Shown here one piece after another: positions 1-6,404 of a stretch of 9,835 bases of DNA. The position numbers and the translations under genes were made by a program. The stretch is from the NCBI GenBank assembly GCA_937875275.1, contig CALNCC010000070.1, positions 1 through 9,835 on the forward strand, given 5' to 3'. How positions within the stretch are numbered: the stretch's first letter is position 1; each line of letters begins with the position of its first letter. Under the pieces are notes generated by a model, which was not told where the DNA came from, did not search any database, and saw only the letters and a list, made by a program, of their open reading frames with translations. Source of the DNA: an uncultured Dysgonomonas sp. Lineage in GTDB: Bacteria; Bacteroidota; Bacteroidia; Bacteroidales; Dysgonomonadaceae.

Positions 1-1
1 G

Positions 2-391
2 ATTGAAACCATCTCAGCACTAAACTCTTATGGCGCGACTACTGATTCGACCGATGCACCAACAGAAAGCAGTAGCAAATCACAAACAGACTGCGACGAG
101 CAATCTGTGCCAAGCATCAAAGAGAATGCAACAGCGACAGACATAGCCCCATCTTACTTTATCGTAATCGGTGGTGCGACAAACAAGATTACCGCCGATA
201 AAATGTTACAGGGATTCAGAAGCGGCGACTTTCCCGCAGCCGAGATTATAGAATCTCCTGACCGTTATAGAATTTATATGCAATCATTCGCCGACAAAAA
301 GGAGGCTGAAAGTTTCTTAATCCAATTCAGGGCAGACAATCCTAAATACGAAACGGCGTGGTTGTTGTCAAAAAAGAGCAAAAGTTTCTAA
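2..391 (+). CDS. SPOR-domain protein, C-terminal part (5' end outside window)
   Basis: The frame is open from the left edge, so this is the last 129 codons of a longer gene, ending in TAA. The first ~45 residues are a Ser/Thr/Asp/Gln-rich low-complexity linker. The last ~75 residues look like a SPOR domain: a YFIVIGG strand, a helix (ADKMLQGF), an EIIES strand, a YRIYMQSF strand, then the helix KKEAESFLIQF and a closing strand ending in AWLL. SPOR domains bind glycan strands of peptidoglycan lacking stem peptides and often sit at the C-terminus of envelope or division proteins. The N-terminal part (membrane anchor, signal peptide or other domain) is not visible, so the full role is unknown. 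An internal GTG at position 107 should not be taken as a start, because the frame is open and compositionally continuous upstream. The gene converges on purA; I see no clear plus-strand terminator after it. Confidence 0.75.
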   Translation: METISALNSYGATTDSTDAPTESSSKSQTDCDEQSVPSIKENATATDIAPSYFIVIGGATNKITADKMLQGFRSGDFPAAEIIESPDRYRIYMQSFADKKEAESFLIQFRADNPKYETAWLLSKKSKSF

Positions 392-535
392 GCTATCATC
401 AATAAGGCATCCGTATTTTGTCTTATGAATCTGCGACACCCTCGCCCTTTTTCAAGCTAATCATTATACAAACTTCTACCTTCTATTGCTCGCATTGAGA
501 GCTATAAAGATGTAGTGTAGTTTCTACTGTATATA

Positions 536-574
536 GAACAAAAAATGTACCAAATGATAAACAAATGGTACATT
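536..574 (-). terminator. Rho-independent terminator of the fur-purA unit
   Basis: A perfect 9-bp stem (arms 544-552 and 566-574, AATGTACCA against TGGTACATT) encloses a 13-nt A/T-rich loop. Read on the minus strand it lies 26 nt past the purA stop and runs straight into TTTTTTG, the usual U-tract. On the plus strand it is followed only by CTATAT, so it fits a purA terminator better than one for the converging SPOR gene. The remaining 392-535 stretch shows no gene or strong structure. Confidence 0.7.
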
Positions 575-599
575 CTATATGTTTTCGAAAATAATCGTT

Positions 600-1865
600 T
601 TATTTTCTGATGATTGTCTGCTCTCTGTCAGGACCTAAAGACACGACTTTTATCGGCACTTGCAATTCTTCTTCAAGAAAGTCTATATATTCCTTGAATG
701 CTTGAGGAAACTCTTCTTCTTTCTGCATTTTTGTCATATCGGTCTTCCATCCTTTAAACTCTTTATACATGGGCTTCAACGTCTCCGACAAGCTGAATGG
801 TAGGTCTTTTACTGTTATCCCATCACAGTCATAAGCTACACAAGCCTTGATGGTGTCGAAAGTATCGAGAACATCACTCTTTGTCATGATGAGTTGAGTA
901 ACTCCATCAATCATAATCGCATAACGTAAAGCCACAAGATCTATCCATCCACAACGGCGAGGGCGTCCCGTAACAGAACCGTATTCAAATCCCAAATCAC
1001 GAAGGCTGTTACCATCCTCATCGAACAGTTCGGTAGGGAAAGGTCCGCTGCCAACACGCGTGCAATATGCCTTGAAGATTCCGTACACTTCACCTATCTT
1101 CTGAGGAGCAATGCCCAGCCCGATACATGCTCCGGCGGAAATAGTGTTTGATGATGTTACGAACGGATATGATCCGAAATCGATATCCAACATCGTACCT
1201 TGAGCGCCTTCTGCCAAAATCTTTTTATCACTTTTTATCGCCGTATTTATATAGTGCTCGCTATCTATAAACTCAAATTCTTTCAATTTAGTCAAACTGT
1301 CGAACCATTCTTTCTCGACGGCAGGAAGCGCACTTGCATCATATTTGTACTGTTGCAATATTTGTAAATGACGCGCTTTTACTTCTGTATACTTCTCGTC
1401 GAAATTGTCTAACAGATCACCTACTCGCAAGCCCGATCTATTAACCTTGTCTGTATATGTCGGACCTATACCCTTCCCTGTCGTACCTATCTTTGCATCT
1501 CCTTTCTGGCTCTCGTAACAAGAGTCGAGGAAACGATGTGTAGGTAAGATGAGATGAGCTTTTTTTGAGATTAACAGGCGTTTTGTCAAAGAATGTCCCG
1601 ATGCCTCAAGAGCTTCGATTTCCACCTTAAACAAAGCCGGATCTAAAACAACCCCGTTGCCTATAATATTGATGTTGTTTCCTTGAAATATGCCCGAAGG
1701 AACTGATCTTAATACATATTTCTTTCCTTCAAACTCGAGTGTGTGTCCTGCATTAGGTCCGCCTTGAAATCTGGCGACAACATTGTATTGAGGGGTTAAA
1801 ACATCAACAATTTTGCCTTTGCCCTCATCTCCCCATTGGAGACCTAATAGAATGTCAACTTTCAT
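600..1865 (-). CDS. purA: Adenylosuccinate synthetase (PurA)
   Basis: This cytosolic enzyme makes adenylosuccinate from IMP and aspartate with GTP, the first committed step from IMP to AMP. The 421-residue product is full length (E. coli PurA is 432). Visible signatures: the GDEGKGK loop at 12-18 with catalytic Asp13; NAGHT with catalytic His41; the IMP-binding GTTGKGIGP at 127-135 and Arg143; SNTISAG near 239-245; the GRPRRCGW segment at 300-307 that contacts IMP and GTP; and TKSD at 328-331, which gives guanine specificity. The ATG overlaps the TGA of the upstream fur-family gene as ATGA, and there is no Shine-Dalgarno sequence before it, which suggests translational coupling. The gene probably shares the fur promoter and ends at the hairpin at 544-574. 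No key residue is missing. Identification is secure. Confidence 0.98.
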   Translation of the reverse strand: MKVDILLGLQWGDEGKGKIVDVLTPQYNVVARFQGGPNAGHTLEFEGKKYVLRSVPSGIFQGNNINIIGNGVVLDPALFKVEIEALEASGHSLTKRLLISKKAHLILPTHRFLDSCYESQKGDAKIGTTGKGIGPTYTDKVNRSGLRVGDLLDNFDEKYTEVKARHLQILQQYKYDASALPAVEKEWFDSLTKLKEFEFIDSEHYINTAIKSDKKILAEGAQGTMLDIDFGSYPFVTSSNTISAGACIGLGIAPQKIGEVYGIFKAYCTRVGSGPFPTELFDEDGNSLRDLGFEYGSVTGRPRRCGWIDLVALRYAIMIDGVTQLIMTKSDVLDTFDTIKACVAYDCDGITVKDLPFSLSETLKPMYKEFKGWKTDMTKMQKEEEFPQAFKEYIDFLEEELQVPIKVVSLGPDREQTIIRK

Positions 1866-2374
1866 TTCTTTTTAATATGGATGTTATTATTTGTATGGTT
1901 TTTTAATTTCTTTTCTTCGGCTTTTTTCACTCTCAGACATTTAGCGCATGTCCCGTATATATACATGCTATAATAGCTGATCTGAAAACGTTGCAGATGT
2001 CGTTGCTGCGACGGAGTAAATGATGGATTGGTATTCTTGTATTCCTTTATTTTTCCGCAACATTGACAAATGAAATGATCATGATTCTCATTGCCGTAGG
2101 CTCGCTCATACTGAGCCACATTTGCGCCAAACTGATGACGCACCACAAGATTGCAACTAAGAAGTAACTCCATGGTATTGTATAGCGTAGCACGACTGAC
2201 TCTGAAATTTGACTTTTGCATAGAGCTGAACAACGATTCCATATCGAAGTGCCCTTTTATAGAATAGATCTGATCTAACACTGCATAGCGTTCGGGGGTT
2301 CTCCGGTGTTTATGCAAGGTAAGATAAGCTGTAAATTCGGCCTTGACCTGTTCTTTTAATTTATTGTTGTCCAT
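1862..2374 (-). CDS. Fur/PerR-family metal-dependent transcriptional regulator
   Basis: The 170-residue protein has the Fur architecture. An N-terminal winged helix (about 10-90) contains RTPER (25-29), HFDMESLF (42-49) and the recognition-helix region SRATLYNTMELL. The C-terminal dimerisation domain has HDHFICQCC (98-106) and a second CxxC at 143-146 (GTCAKC). The two CxxC pairs (C103/C106, C143/C146) should hold structural zinc; H42, E90, H98, D99, H100 and E111 align with regulatory-metal ligands of Fur-family members. The position equivalent to the first His of the E. coli HHDH motif is Asn97. After the second CxxC comes a basic Lys/Asn tail of about 24 residues, unlike the His-rich tail of E. 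coli Fur. Whether it senses iron, peroxide or another metal cannot be told from sequence, so I give no symbol. Its TGA overlaps the purA ATG. A -7 box and a palindrome lie just upstream. Confidence 0.92.
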   Translation of the reverse strand: MDNNKLKEQVKAEFTAYLTLHKHRRTPERYAVLDQIYSIKGHFDMESLFSSMQKSNFRVSRATLYNTMELLLSCNLVVRHQFGANVAQYERAYGNENHDHFICQCCGKIKEYKNTNPSFTPSQQRHLQRFQISYYSMYIYGTCAKCLRVKKAEEKKLKNHTNNNIHIKKK

Positions 2375-2393
2375 CAGTTAAATACTAACCCAA

Positions 2394-2401
2394 CAAAAAT
2401 A
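2394..2401 (-). promoter_or_regulatory. Putative -7 box of the fur-purA promoter
   Basis: On the minus strand this reads TATTTTTG, an exact match to the Bacteroidota primary-sigma -7 consensus TAnnTTTG. Transcription would start near 2389, giving a leader of about 15 nt before the fur ATG at 2374. No clear TTTG -33 element lies 19-21 nt upstream; that place is taken by the palindrome at 2413-2424. The box lies downstream of the terminator at 2440-2470, so fur-purA should be a separate transcript. Confidence 0.55.
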
Positions 2402-2412
2402 CATTTTTTTTA

Positions 2413-2424
2413 GAGAATAATCTC
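2413..2424. repeat. Palindrome GAGAATAATCTC in the fur promoter, candidate operator
   Basis: This 12-bp sequence matches its own reverse complement at 10 of 12 positions. Its centre lies about 30 bp upstream of the inferred start of fur transcription, where the -33 element should be. Fur-family regulators bind AT-rich dyads and often control their own gene, so it may be an autoregulatory site. It is not an exact Fur or PerR box. A second small dyad (GTTA-N5-TAAC, 2377-2389) lies at the inferred transcription start. Function is inference only. Confidence 0.3.
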
Positions 2425-2439
2425 ACTCTTGTATTAAAT

Positions 2440-2470
2440 AAAAAAAGAGAATTCTCACGAACTCTCTTTT
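2440..2470 (-). terminator. Rho-independent terminator of the NigD-like gene
   Basis: Arms 2443-2453 and 2460-2470 form an 11-bp stem with a 6-nt loop (CGTGAG read on the minus strand), followed by TTTATTT. One pair is G·U in minus-strand RNA but would be A·C in plus-strand RNA, and the T-run also lies on the minus-strand side, so the terminator is directional. It sits about 28 nt past the stop of the lipoprotein gene and separates it from fur-purA. Confidence 0.75.
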
Positions 2471-2497
2471 CTATGTAAGGAAATCAAAAAAAGAATA

Positions 2498-3229
2498 TCA
2501 ATAAAGTAACTTAAGATTGTCATTAGAGACTTCTACTTTATCAGACATATATTGTGATGCATTTGCATTTAACTTTACAATACGGTATCTATCAGCTCCT
2601 TCGTTGGTTTTCACTCTCAACACTACCGTTTTTTTATCTCCCACAAGAGATGCCACCGATGCAAGGTCGAAACATCCGATTCCGGATACTTTGTAATGCA
2701 TTTTATCGTCAAATGCATTATGTCTGAACTCAACATCTATCGTGTCATTCTTTATGGTTATTTCATCTTCTGTCGAAACAAGATTTATCATATGCGCTAT
2801 CGCTCCGGCGGTCTCATATTTGAAGTTCACATTCAGATAGCCGCCGCCAGTCCACATCGACACTATTTCTATCGGGTCGTTACCGATACTGTCTTCCTGC
2901 ACAGGTTTTATTTTCACTATATCTTTCGTCGTGGCTTCTCTAAGCCAATTCAACCCGATGATATAATCGTCCTTTTCTCCGGTTTCTTCAGCAACAACAT
3001 AATTAATCAGCATCCGCTTATTCTTAGGCATATAGTCATCCTTATATGGATTGGCAGACCACAGCGTGCGACCATCATCGGTTCGGAAAAGAAACCCCTC
3101 ACTTACGACCTCTGCCGTAACTACATCTGTCCACAAAACATCAATATGCTCTCCTTCATTGTTGGTGCAAGAATTGAACACAAGTAACAATAATGCAAAT
3201 GTCAATAACGGATATTGTATATACTTCAT
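2498..3229 (-). CDS. NigD-like lipoprotein
   Basis: The 243-residue protein starts with a lipoprotein signal peptide: MKYIQ, a hydrophobic stretch (PLLTFALLLLVF), then NSC with the lipidated Cys21. It should be an envelope lipoprotein. The body matches the NigD-like family of Bacteroidales: a small N-terminal beta domain containing FLFRTDDGRTLW (47-57) and a RMLINYVV strand, then a C-terminal domain with SIGNDPIEI (114-122), the hallmark GGGYLNVNF (128-136), HMINLV and VEFRHNAF (166-173). The family is named after a protein of the Prevotella nigrescin locus; its molecular function is unknown. An ATG 23 codons upstream extends the frame, but it would put a non-conserved leader before the signal peptide. 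The start used here also has an SD-like AGAGGA 8 nt upstream. It lies 99 nt after tadA with no clear terminator or promoter between, so read-through from tadA is possible. Confidence 0.85.
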   Translation of the reverse strand: MKYIQYPLLTFALLLLVFNSCTNNEGEHIDVLWTDVVTAEVVSEGFLFRTDDGRTLWSANPYKDDYMPKNKRMLINYVVAEETGEKDDYIIGLNWLREATTKDIVKIKPVQEDSIGNDPIEIVSMWTGGGYLNVNFKYETAGAIAHMINLVSTEDEITIKNDTIDVEFRHNAFDDKMHYKVSGIGCFDLASVASLVGDKKTVVLRVKTNEGADRYRIVKLNANASQYMSDKVEVSNDNLKLLY

Positions 3230-3237
3230 AGATGGTT

Positions 3238-3243
3238 TCCTCT
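3238..3243 (-). promoter_or_regulatory. Ribosome binding site of the NigD-like gene
   Basis: On the minus strand this reads AGAGGA, 8 nt before the ATG at 3229. It is one of the few recognisable Shine-Dalgarno-like sites in the window and supports the inner start over the ATG at 3298. Confidence 0.5.
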
Positions 3244-3328
3244 GCGTATGACAGTCATTTATACCACCAAGATGCGAGAGGTTATAGATTAGTTGCATGA
3301 AATATTGTTAAAAAAAGCAAAAACAGAA

Positions 3329-3781
3329 TTACCTCCTTTTCTTCACGAAAAAGTCTTTGAGTAAAGAAGCGCATTCCGCCTCCATTATTCCGCTTGTAAT
3401 TTGAGTTTTAGGATGTTTGAGTGTGGGTTGGTATAGATTAAATCCTCGTTTATTATCCGATGCTCCAAATACGATACGCGGGATTTGCGACCAAAGAAGT
3501 GCTCCGGCACACATCGGGCACGGCTCTAATGTTACATACAGCGTGCAATCGATAAGGTATTTGCCACCTAAGATATTTGCCGCAGCCGTTATCGCTTGCA
3601 TCTCGGCATGCGCAGTAACATCGGTCAACCGTTCGGTCATATTATGAGCACGGGCAATTATTCGTTGTTGACAAACGACGACTGCCCCTACGGGAATCTC
3701 ATCCTCGTCGAAGGCTTTTCGAGCTTCGACAAGAGCCTGTCGCATAAAATGTTCGTCGTCGAGTATTGGTTGATTGTTCAT
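3329..3781 (-). CDS. tadA: tRNA-specific adenosine deaminase (TadA)
   Basis: TadA deaminates adenosine-34 to inosine in the anticodon of tRNA-Arg(ACG), needed to read CGN arginine codons. The 150-residue protein is normal length. It shows the cytidine/deoxycytidylate deaminase fold with HAE at 58-60 (zinc ligand His58, proton shuttle Glu60) and PCPMC at 87-91 (zinc ligands Cys88 and Cys91), followed by AGALLWSQIPRIVFG and a NLYQPTLKHP segment typical of bacterial TadA rather than of guanine deaminase. The basic C-terminus ends KKRR. The ATG overlaps the stop of the upstream small gene as ATGA, so translation is probably coupled. No terminator hairpin is evident after the stop. Confidence 0.95.
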   Translation of the reverse strand: MNNQPILDDEHFMRQALVEARKAFDEDEIPVGAVVVCQQRIIARAHNMTERLTDVTAHAEMQAITAAANILGGKYLIDCTLYVTLEPCPMCAGALLWSQIPRIVFGASDNKRGFNLYQPTLKHPKTQITSGIMEAECASLLKDFFVKKRR

Positions 3782-3993
3782 CGTCTCATCTCATTTTCTC
3801 CGAAAAGGGTAGGATAGTCTTGATCGAGGCTTTTCAATATATGAGAAATAATGGTTTCCCGACACCAGCGAGAACGATTGGCGATCTTATATTTTTTGAT
3901 ATAAGAACACATAAGATCATATTCCTTTTCGTTTAAAGAAAAAAGGATATGCTTGTCTCTGTTACTGCAATCAGACTTTTTTTTCGACTTCAT
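3778..3993 (-). CDS. Small ribbon-helix-helix-like protein coupled to tadA, function unknown
   Basis: I do not recognise a named family for this 71-residue protein. It opens with a basic tail (MKSKKKSD). Residues 14-20 (KHILFSL) look like a beta strand, 21-34 (NEKEYDLMCSYIKK) like a helix, a short turn contains IANRS, and 41-54 (SRWCRETIISHILK) look like a second helix. This strand-helix-helix order resembles the ribbon-helix-helix DNA-binding fold seen in Arc and in MobC-type mobilisation proteins. The tail DQDYPTLFGENEMRR is charged. The TGA overlaps the tadA ATG (ATGA), which argues that it is a real expressed gene cotranscribed with tadA; dinB ends 63 nt upstream. There is no toxin gene or relaxase beside it, so an antitoxin or mobilisation role has no local support. 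The fold is my inference from sequence pattern alone. Confidence 0.65.
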   Translation of the reverse strand: MKSKKKSDCSNRDKHILFSLNEKEYDLMCSYIKKYKIANRSRWCRETIISHILKSLDQDYPTLFGENEMRR

Positions 3994-3998
3994 TGCTG

Positions 3999-4006
3999 CA
4001 AAAATA
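3999..4006 (-). promoter_or_regulatory. Possible -7 box of the small gene-tadA unit
   Basis: The minus strand reads TATTTTTG, an exact TAnnTTTG match in the dinB-to-small-gene gap. It is only 5 nt upstream of the ATG at 3993, so transcription from it would give an almost leaderless message. A TTTG lies 15 nt further upstream, shorter than the usual 19-21 nt spacing. It may be chance in A/T-rich DNA. Confidence 0.3.
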
Positions 4007-4056
4007 ATGAATATACCTTTACAAACGACACGCAGACCACTAAAAGTTACTCAACA

Positions 4057-5130
4057 TCAGGCATCATATTCAAAATCTATCTGCAATTGTATGGCATCGA
4101 TCCATTCGATGCTATCATTGTTTTTCACACTGAGACCTATCAATCGTATTTTAGGACTAATGTCTACCGTTTGCAGCAATTCTTTTCCGGCACAGAACAA
4201 TGTATCGGCACTGTCTATCGGATGCAAAAAGGTTCTGCTGCGCGATATATTCTTAAAATCGGCATACTTGAGTTTCAGAGTAACGGTACGTCCCTTGAAA
4301 TTTTTCTTGCGAATGCGATCTATAACCTCTTCGGCAACAGGCTTCAATTCTTTCAACAAATCAGTGATGGAGTCTAAATCGTACTCGAATGTTGTTTCTG
4401 CTCCTATCGACTTCCTGATGCGATGTGCTTCGACCGGACGATCATCTATCGCTCTGGCATTGAGATAATATTGCTGCCCGACTTTCCCGAAAATTGCTGT
4501 CAATTGCTCAAGACTGTATTGTTTGAGATCGAATCCCGTCTTTATGCCCAATCGCTGCATGTGCTTAGCGGTAACTCTTCCTACACCGAAAAAACGAGTA
4601 ATATCGAGTTGCTCGACAAAGCGTTCCGCATCTTTGGGGCGAATAAGAAACAGTCCATTCGGTTTGTCGCAGTCGGAGGCTATTTTAGCTAAAAACTTAT
4701 TGAGTGAGACTCCGGCTGATGCAATAAGCCCCGTCTCCTCTTGTATGCGAATTTTAATTTCCTGAGCAATGCGGGTTGCCGATTCTATCCCTTTGAAGTT
4801 CTCCGACACGTCGAGGAATGCTTCATCCAAAGATAGAGGCTCCACCAGATCGGTATATTCGTGAAAGATATCCATGATCTGTCGTGAAACAGATTGATAG
4901 ACTTCAAATCGAGTGGGCACAAAAATTAAATGCGGACATTTACGCAAAGCCACCTTCGACGACATAGCCGAGCGAACACCATAACGCCGAGCCTCATAGC
5001 TCGCCGCCGCAACTACACCCCTCGGTCCCGAATAACCTACGGCTACGGGTTTACCTCGATATGCTTCATTGTCGCGTTGCTCAATCGAAGCAAAAAAAGC
5101 GTCCATGTCAATATGAATAATCTTCCTCAT
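4057..5130 (-). CDS. dinB: DNA polymerase IV (DinB, Y family)
   Basis: This error-prone translesion polymerase extends past damaged template bases. The 357-residue protein (E. coli 351) begins MRKIIHIDMDAFFASIE, nearly the same as E. coli DinB, with metal-binding Asp8 and the steric-gate Phe13. The second catalytic pair is Asp102-Glu103 in SLDEAFLDV. Further on are GVSLNKFLAKIASD and KPNGLF (palm and thumb), FFGVGRVTA (helix-hairpin-helix) and the little-finger domain. The C-terminus ends QLQIDFEYDA, where QLQIDF (348-353) fits the beta-clamp binding motif QLxLxF. The open frame extends 15 codons upstream to an ATG at 5175, but that leader is not conserved and lies above the promoter-like box at 5139-5146, so the start at 5130 is preferred. 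No SOS box of a type I know is visible upstream. Confidence 0.97.
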   Translation of the reverse strand: MRKIIHIDMDAFFASIEQRDNEAYRGKPVAVGYSGPRGVVAAASYEARRYGVRSAMSSKVALRKCPHLIFVPTRFEVYQSVSRQIMDIFHEYTDLVEPLSLDEAFLDVSENFKGIESATRIAQEIKIRIQEETGLIASAGVSLNKFLAKIASDCDKPNGLFLIRPKDAERFVEQLDITRFFGVGRVTAKHMQRLGIKTGFDLKQYSLEQLTAIFGKVGQQYYLNARAIDDRPVEAHRIRKSIGAETTFEYDLDSITDLLKELKPVAEEVIDRIRKKNFKGRTVTLKLKYADFKNISRSRTFLHPIDSADTLFCAGKELLQTVDISPKIRLIGLSVKNNDSIEWIDAIQLQIDFEYDA

Positions 5131-5138
5131 TGAGAAGA

Positions 5139-5146
5139 CAAAGTTA
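5139..5146 (-). promoter_or_regulatory. Putative -7 box of dinB
   Basis: The minus strand reads TAACTTTG, matching TAnnTTTG, in the gap after the dnaJ terminator. The G of the box is 9 nt from the dinB ATG, so the leader would be only a few nucleotides. No convincing -33 TTTG is present at the usual distance. Confidence 0.4.
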
Positions 5147-5184
5147 AACGAAAATTCAAGGGAGAGGATTGCCACGATATAAAC

Positions 5185-5218
5185 AAAAAAAAGTGCAGCA
5201 TTTATTTTGCCGCACTTT
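5185..5218 (-). terminator. Rho-independent terminator of grpE-dnaJ
   Basis: Arms 5190-5199 and 5209-5218 form a 10-bp G/C-containing stem around a 9-nt loop. Read on the minus strand it is followed by TTTTTG. One pair is G·U only in minus-strand RNA (A·C on the plus strand), so it is directional. It lies about 25 nt past the dnaJ stop and insulates dinB from the chaperone operon. Confidence 0.85.
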
Positions 5219-5243
5219 CGTCTTGTATATCTGTTTTTATTCT

Positions 5244-6389
5244 TTATTCAAACATTTTTCTGAAATGATTGAATATTCTGTCTTTGATAGACTTGTCCGG
5301 CTGAAAGTTCGGAGAGTTCTCCAAACCTTGAAGAATATTCTTTTCACTGTCGCTCAGTTTTTCCGGAACATAGACACTTATATTTATAAGCAAGTCTCCT
5401 GTACCATATCTGTTGATGCTCGGCAGACCCTTATTCCTCAATCGCAATACTGTTCCCGGTTGAGTACCCGGCTCGATAGTTATTTTGGCTTTTCCGTCAA
5501 TAGTCGGCACCTCTATCTTCCCTCCTAAGGCAGCCGTAGAAACGCTCAACAAAAGATTATACACAACATCGTTGTCGTCTCTCAGTAGCTCTGCATGAGC
5601 TTCTTCCTCCACCACGATCAGCAAATCTCCATTGACACCGCCGTGCCGGGCAGCGTTTCCTTTTCCACTCATCGACAGCTGCATGCCTTCAGCAACTCCC
5701 GCAGGAATATTGATAGTTATAACTTCTTCTTCTCTGACAATTCCCTCTCCGGCACAATGTGCACATTTCTTCTTGATTATCCGACCTTCGCCACCGCACG
5801 ACTGGCAAGTAGTCTGCGATTGCATCTGTCCAAGAATAGTATTCACTATACGAGTTGTCGCCCCCGATCCGTTACAAGTAGTACATGTTTCGTATGCCGT
5901 GCCGCCATCTGCACCCGTTCCGTTACAATGAGAACAGGCAACATATTTCTTCACTTTGATCTTTTTCTCTACACCATTAGCGACATCCTTCAAGGTTAGT
6001 TTGACTTTCACACGAAGGTCTGAACCTCTGTTAACCCGCTTACCGCCTCGTTGTCCGCCAAAGCCGCTGAAACCACCAAAGCCGCCGCCGAATATATCTC
6101 CAAATTGAGAGAAAATATCATCCATAGAGAATCCTCCACCTGAATGTCCGCCAAAGCCACCGGGAGCTTCATGTCCGTATCGGTCATATTTGGCTTTCTT
6201 TTGCTCATCGCTGAGGATCTCGTAAGCTTCTGCCGCTTCTTTAAATTTCTCTTCGGCTTCCTTGTCCCCCGGATTCTTGTCAGGATGAAATTGTATCGCT
6301 TTTTTTCTGTAAGCTTTCTTTATCTCTTCGGGAGTCGCTGTGCGGGCAACACCCAACACTTCGTAGTAATCTCTTTTATTCGATGCCAT
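5244..6389 (-). CDS. dnaJ: Chaperone protein DnaJ (Hsp40)
   Basis: DnaJ delivers unfolded clients to DnaK (Hsp70) and stimulates its ATPase. The 381-residue protein is a complete type I DnaJ: the J domain (about 5-72) with HPD at 35-37; a Gly/Phe-rich linker (about 75-118) containing SMDDIFSQFGDIF; four CxxCxGxG zinc-binding repeats with cysteines at 152/155, 169/172, 195/198 and 209/212; and C-terminal substrate-binding beta domains ending in a dimerisation helix (IKDRIFNHFRKMF). It follows grpE by 15 nt and so is cotranscribed with it; dnaK is not in the window. A weak AAGGA lies about 10 nt before the ATG. The operon ends at the hairpin at 5185-5218. Confidence 0.98.
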   Translation of the reverse strand: MASNKRDYYEVLGVARTATPEEIKKAYRKKAIQFHPDKNPGDKEAEEKFKEAAEAYEILSDEQKKAKYDRYGHEAPGGFGGHSGGGFSMDDIFSQFGDIFGGGFGGFSGFGGQRGGKRVNRGSDLRVKVKLTLKDVANGVEKKIKVKKYVACSHCNGTGADGGTAYETCTTCNGSGATTRIVNTILGQMQSQTTCQSCGGEGRIIKKKCAHCAGEGIVREEEVITINIPAGVAEGMQLSMSGKGNAARHGGVNGDLLIVVEEEAHAELLRDDNDVVYNLLLSVSTAALGGKIEVPTIDGKAKITIEPGTQPGTVLRLRNKGLPSINRYGTGDLLINISVYVPEKLSDSEKNILQGLENSPNFQPDKSIKDRIFNHFRKMFE

Positions 6390-6404
6390 TGGTTTGTTTC
6401 CTTA

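Noticed and set aside
2696..3187. 163-residue plus-strand open frame, and the overlapping one at 3051-3251
   Set aside because: Antisense to the NigD-like lipoprotein, which has a signal peptide, family motifs and a ribosome binding site. The plus-strand products show no family features.
3778..3993. Antitoxin or plasmid mobilisation protein (MobC-like)
   Set aside because: The fold pattern is compatible, but there is no toxin, relaxase or mobile-element boundary nearby, and the gene is coupled to the housekeeping gene tadA.
3949..4468. Two overlapping plus-strand open frames of 142 and 171 residues
   Set aside because: They are antisense to the 3' part of dinB and the start of the small gene, overlap each other in different frames, and show no protein-like domain.
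5595..5999. 134-residue plus-strand open frame
   Set aside because: Antisense to the dnaJ zinc-finger and C-terminal region; its Cys/Ser/His-rich composition reflects the reverse complement of dnaJ codons.
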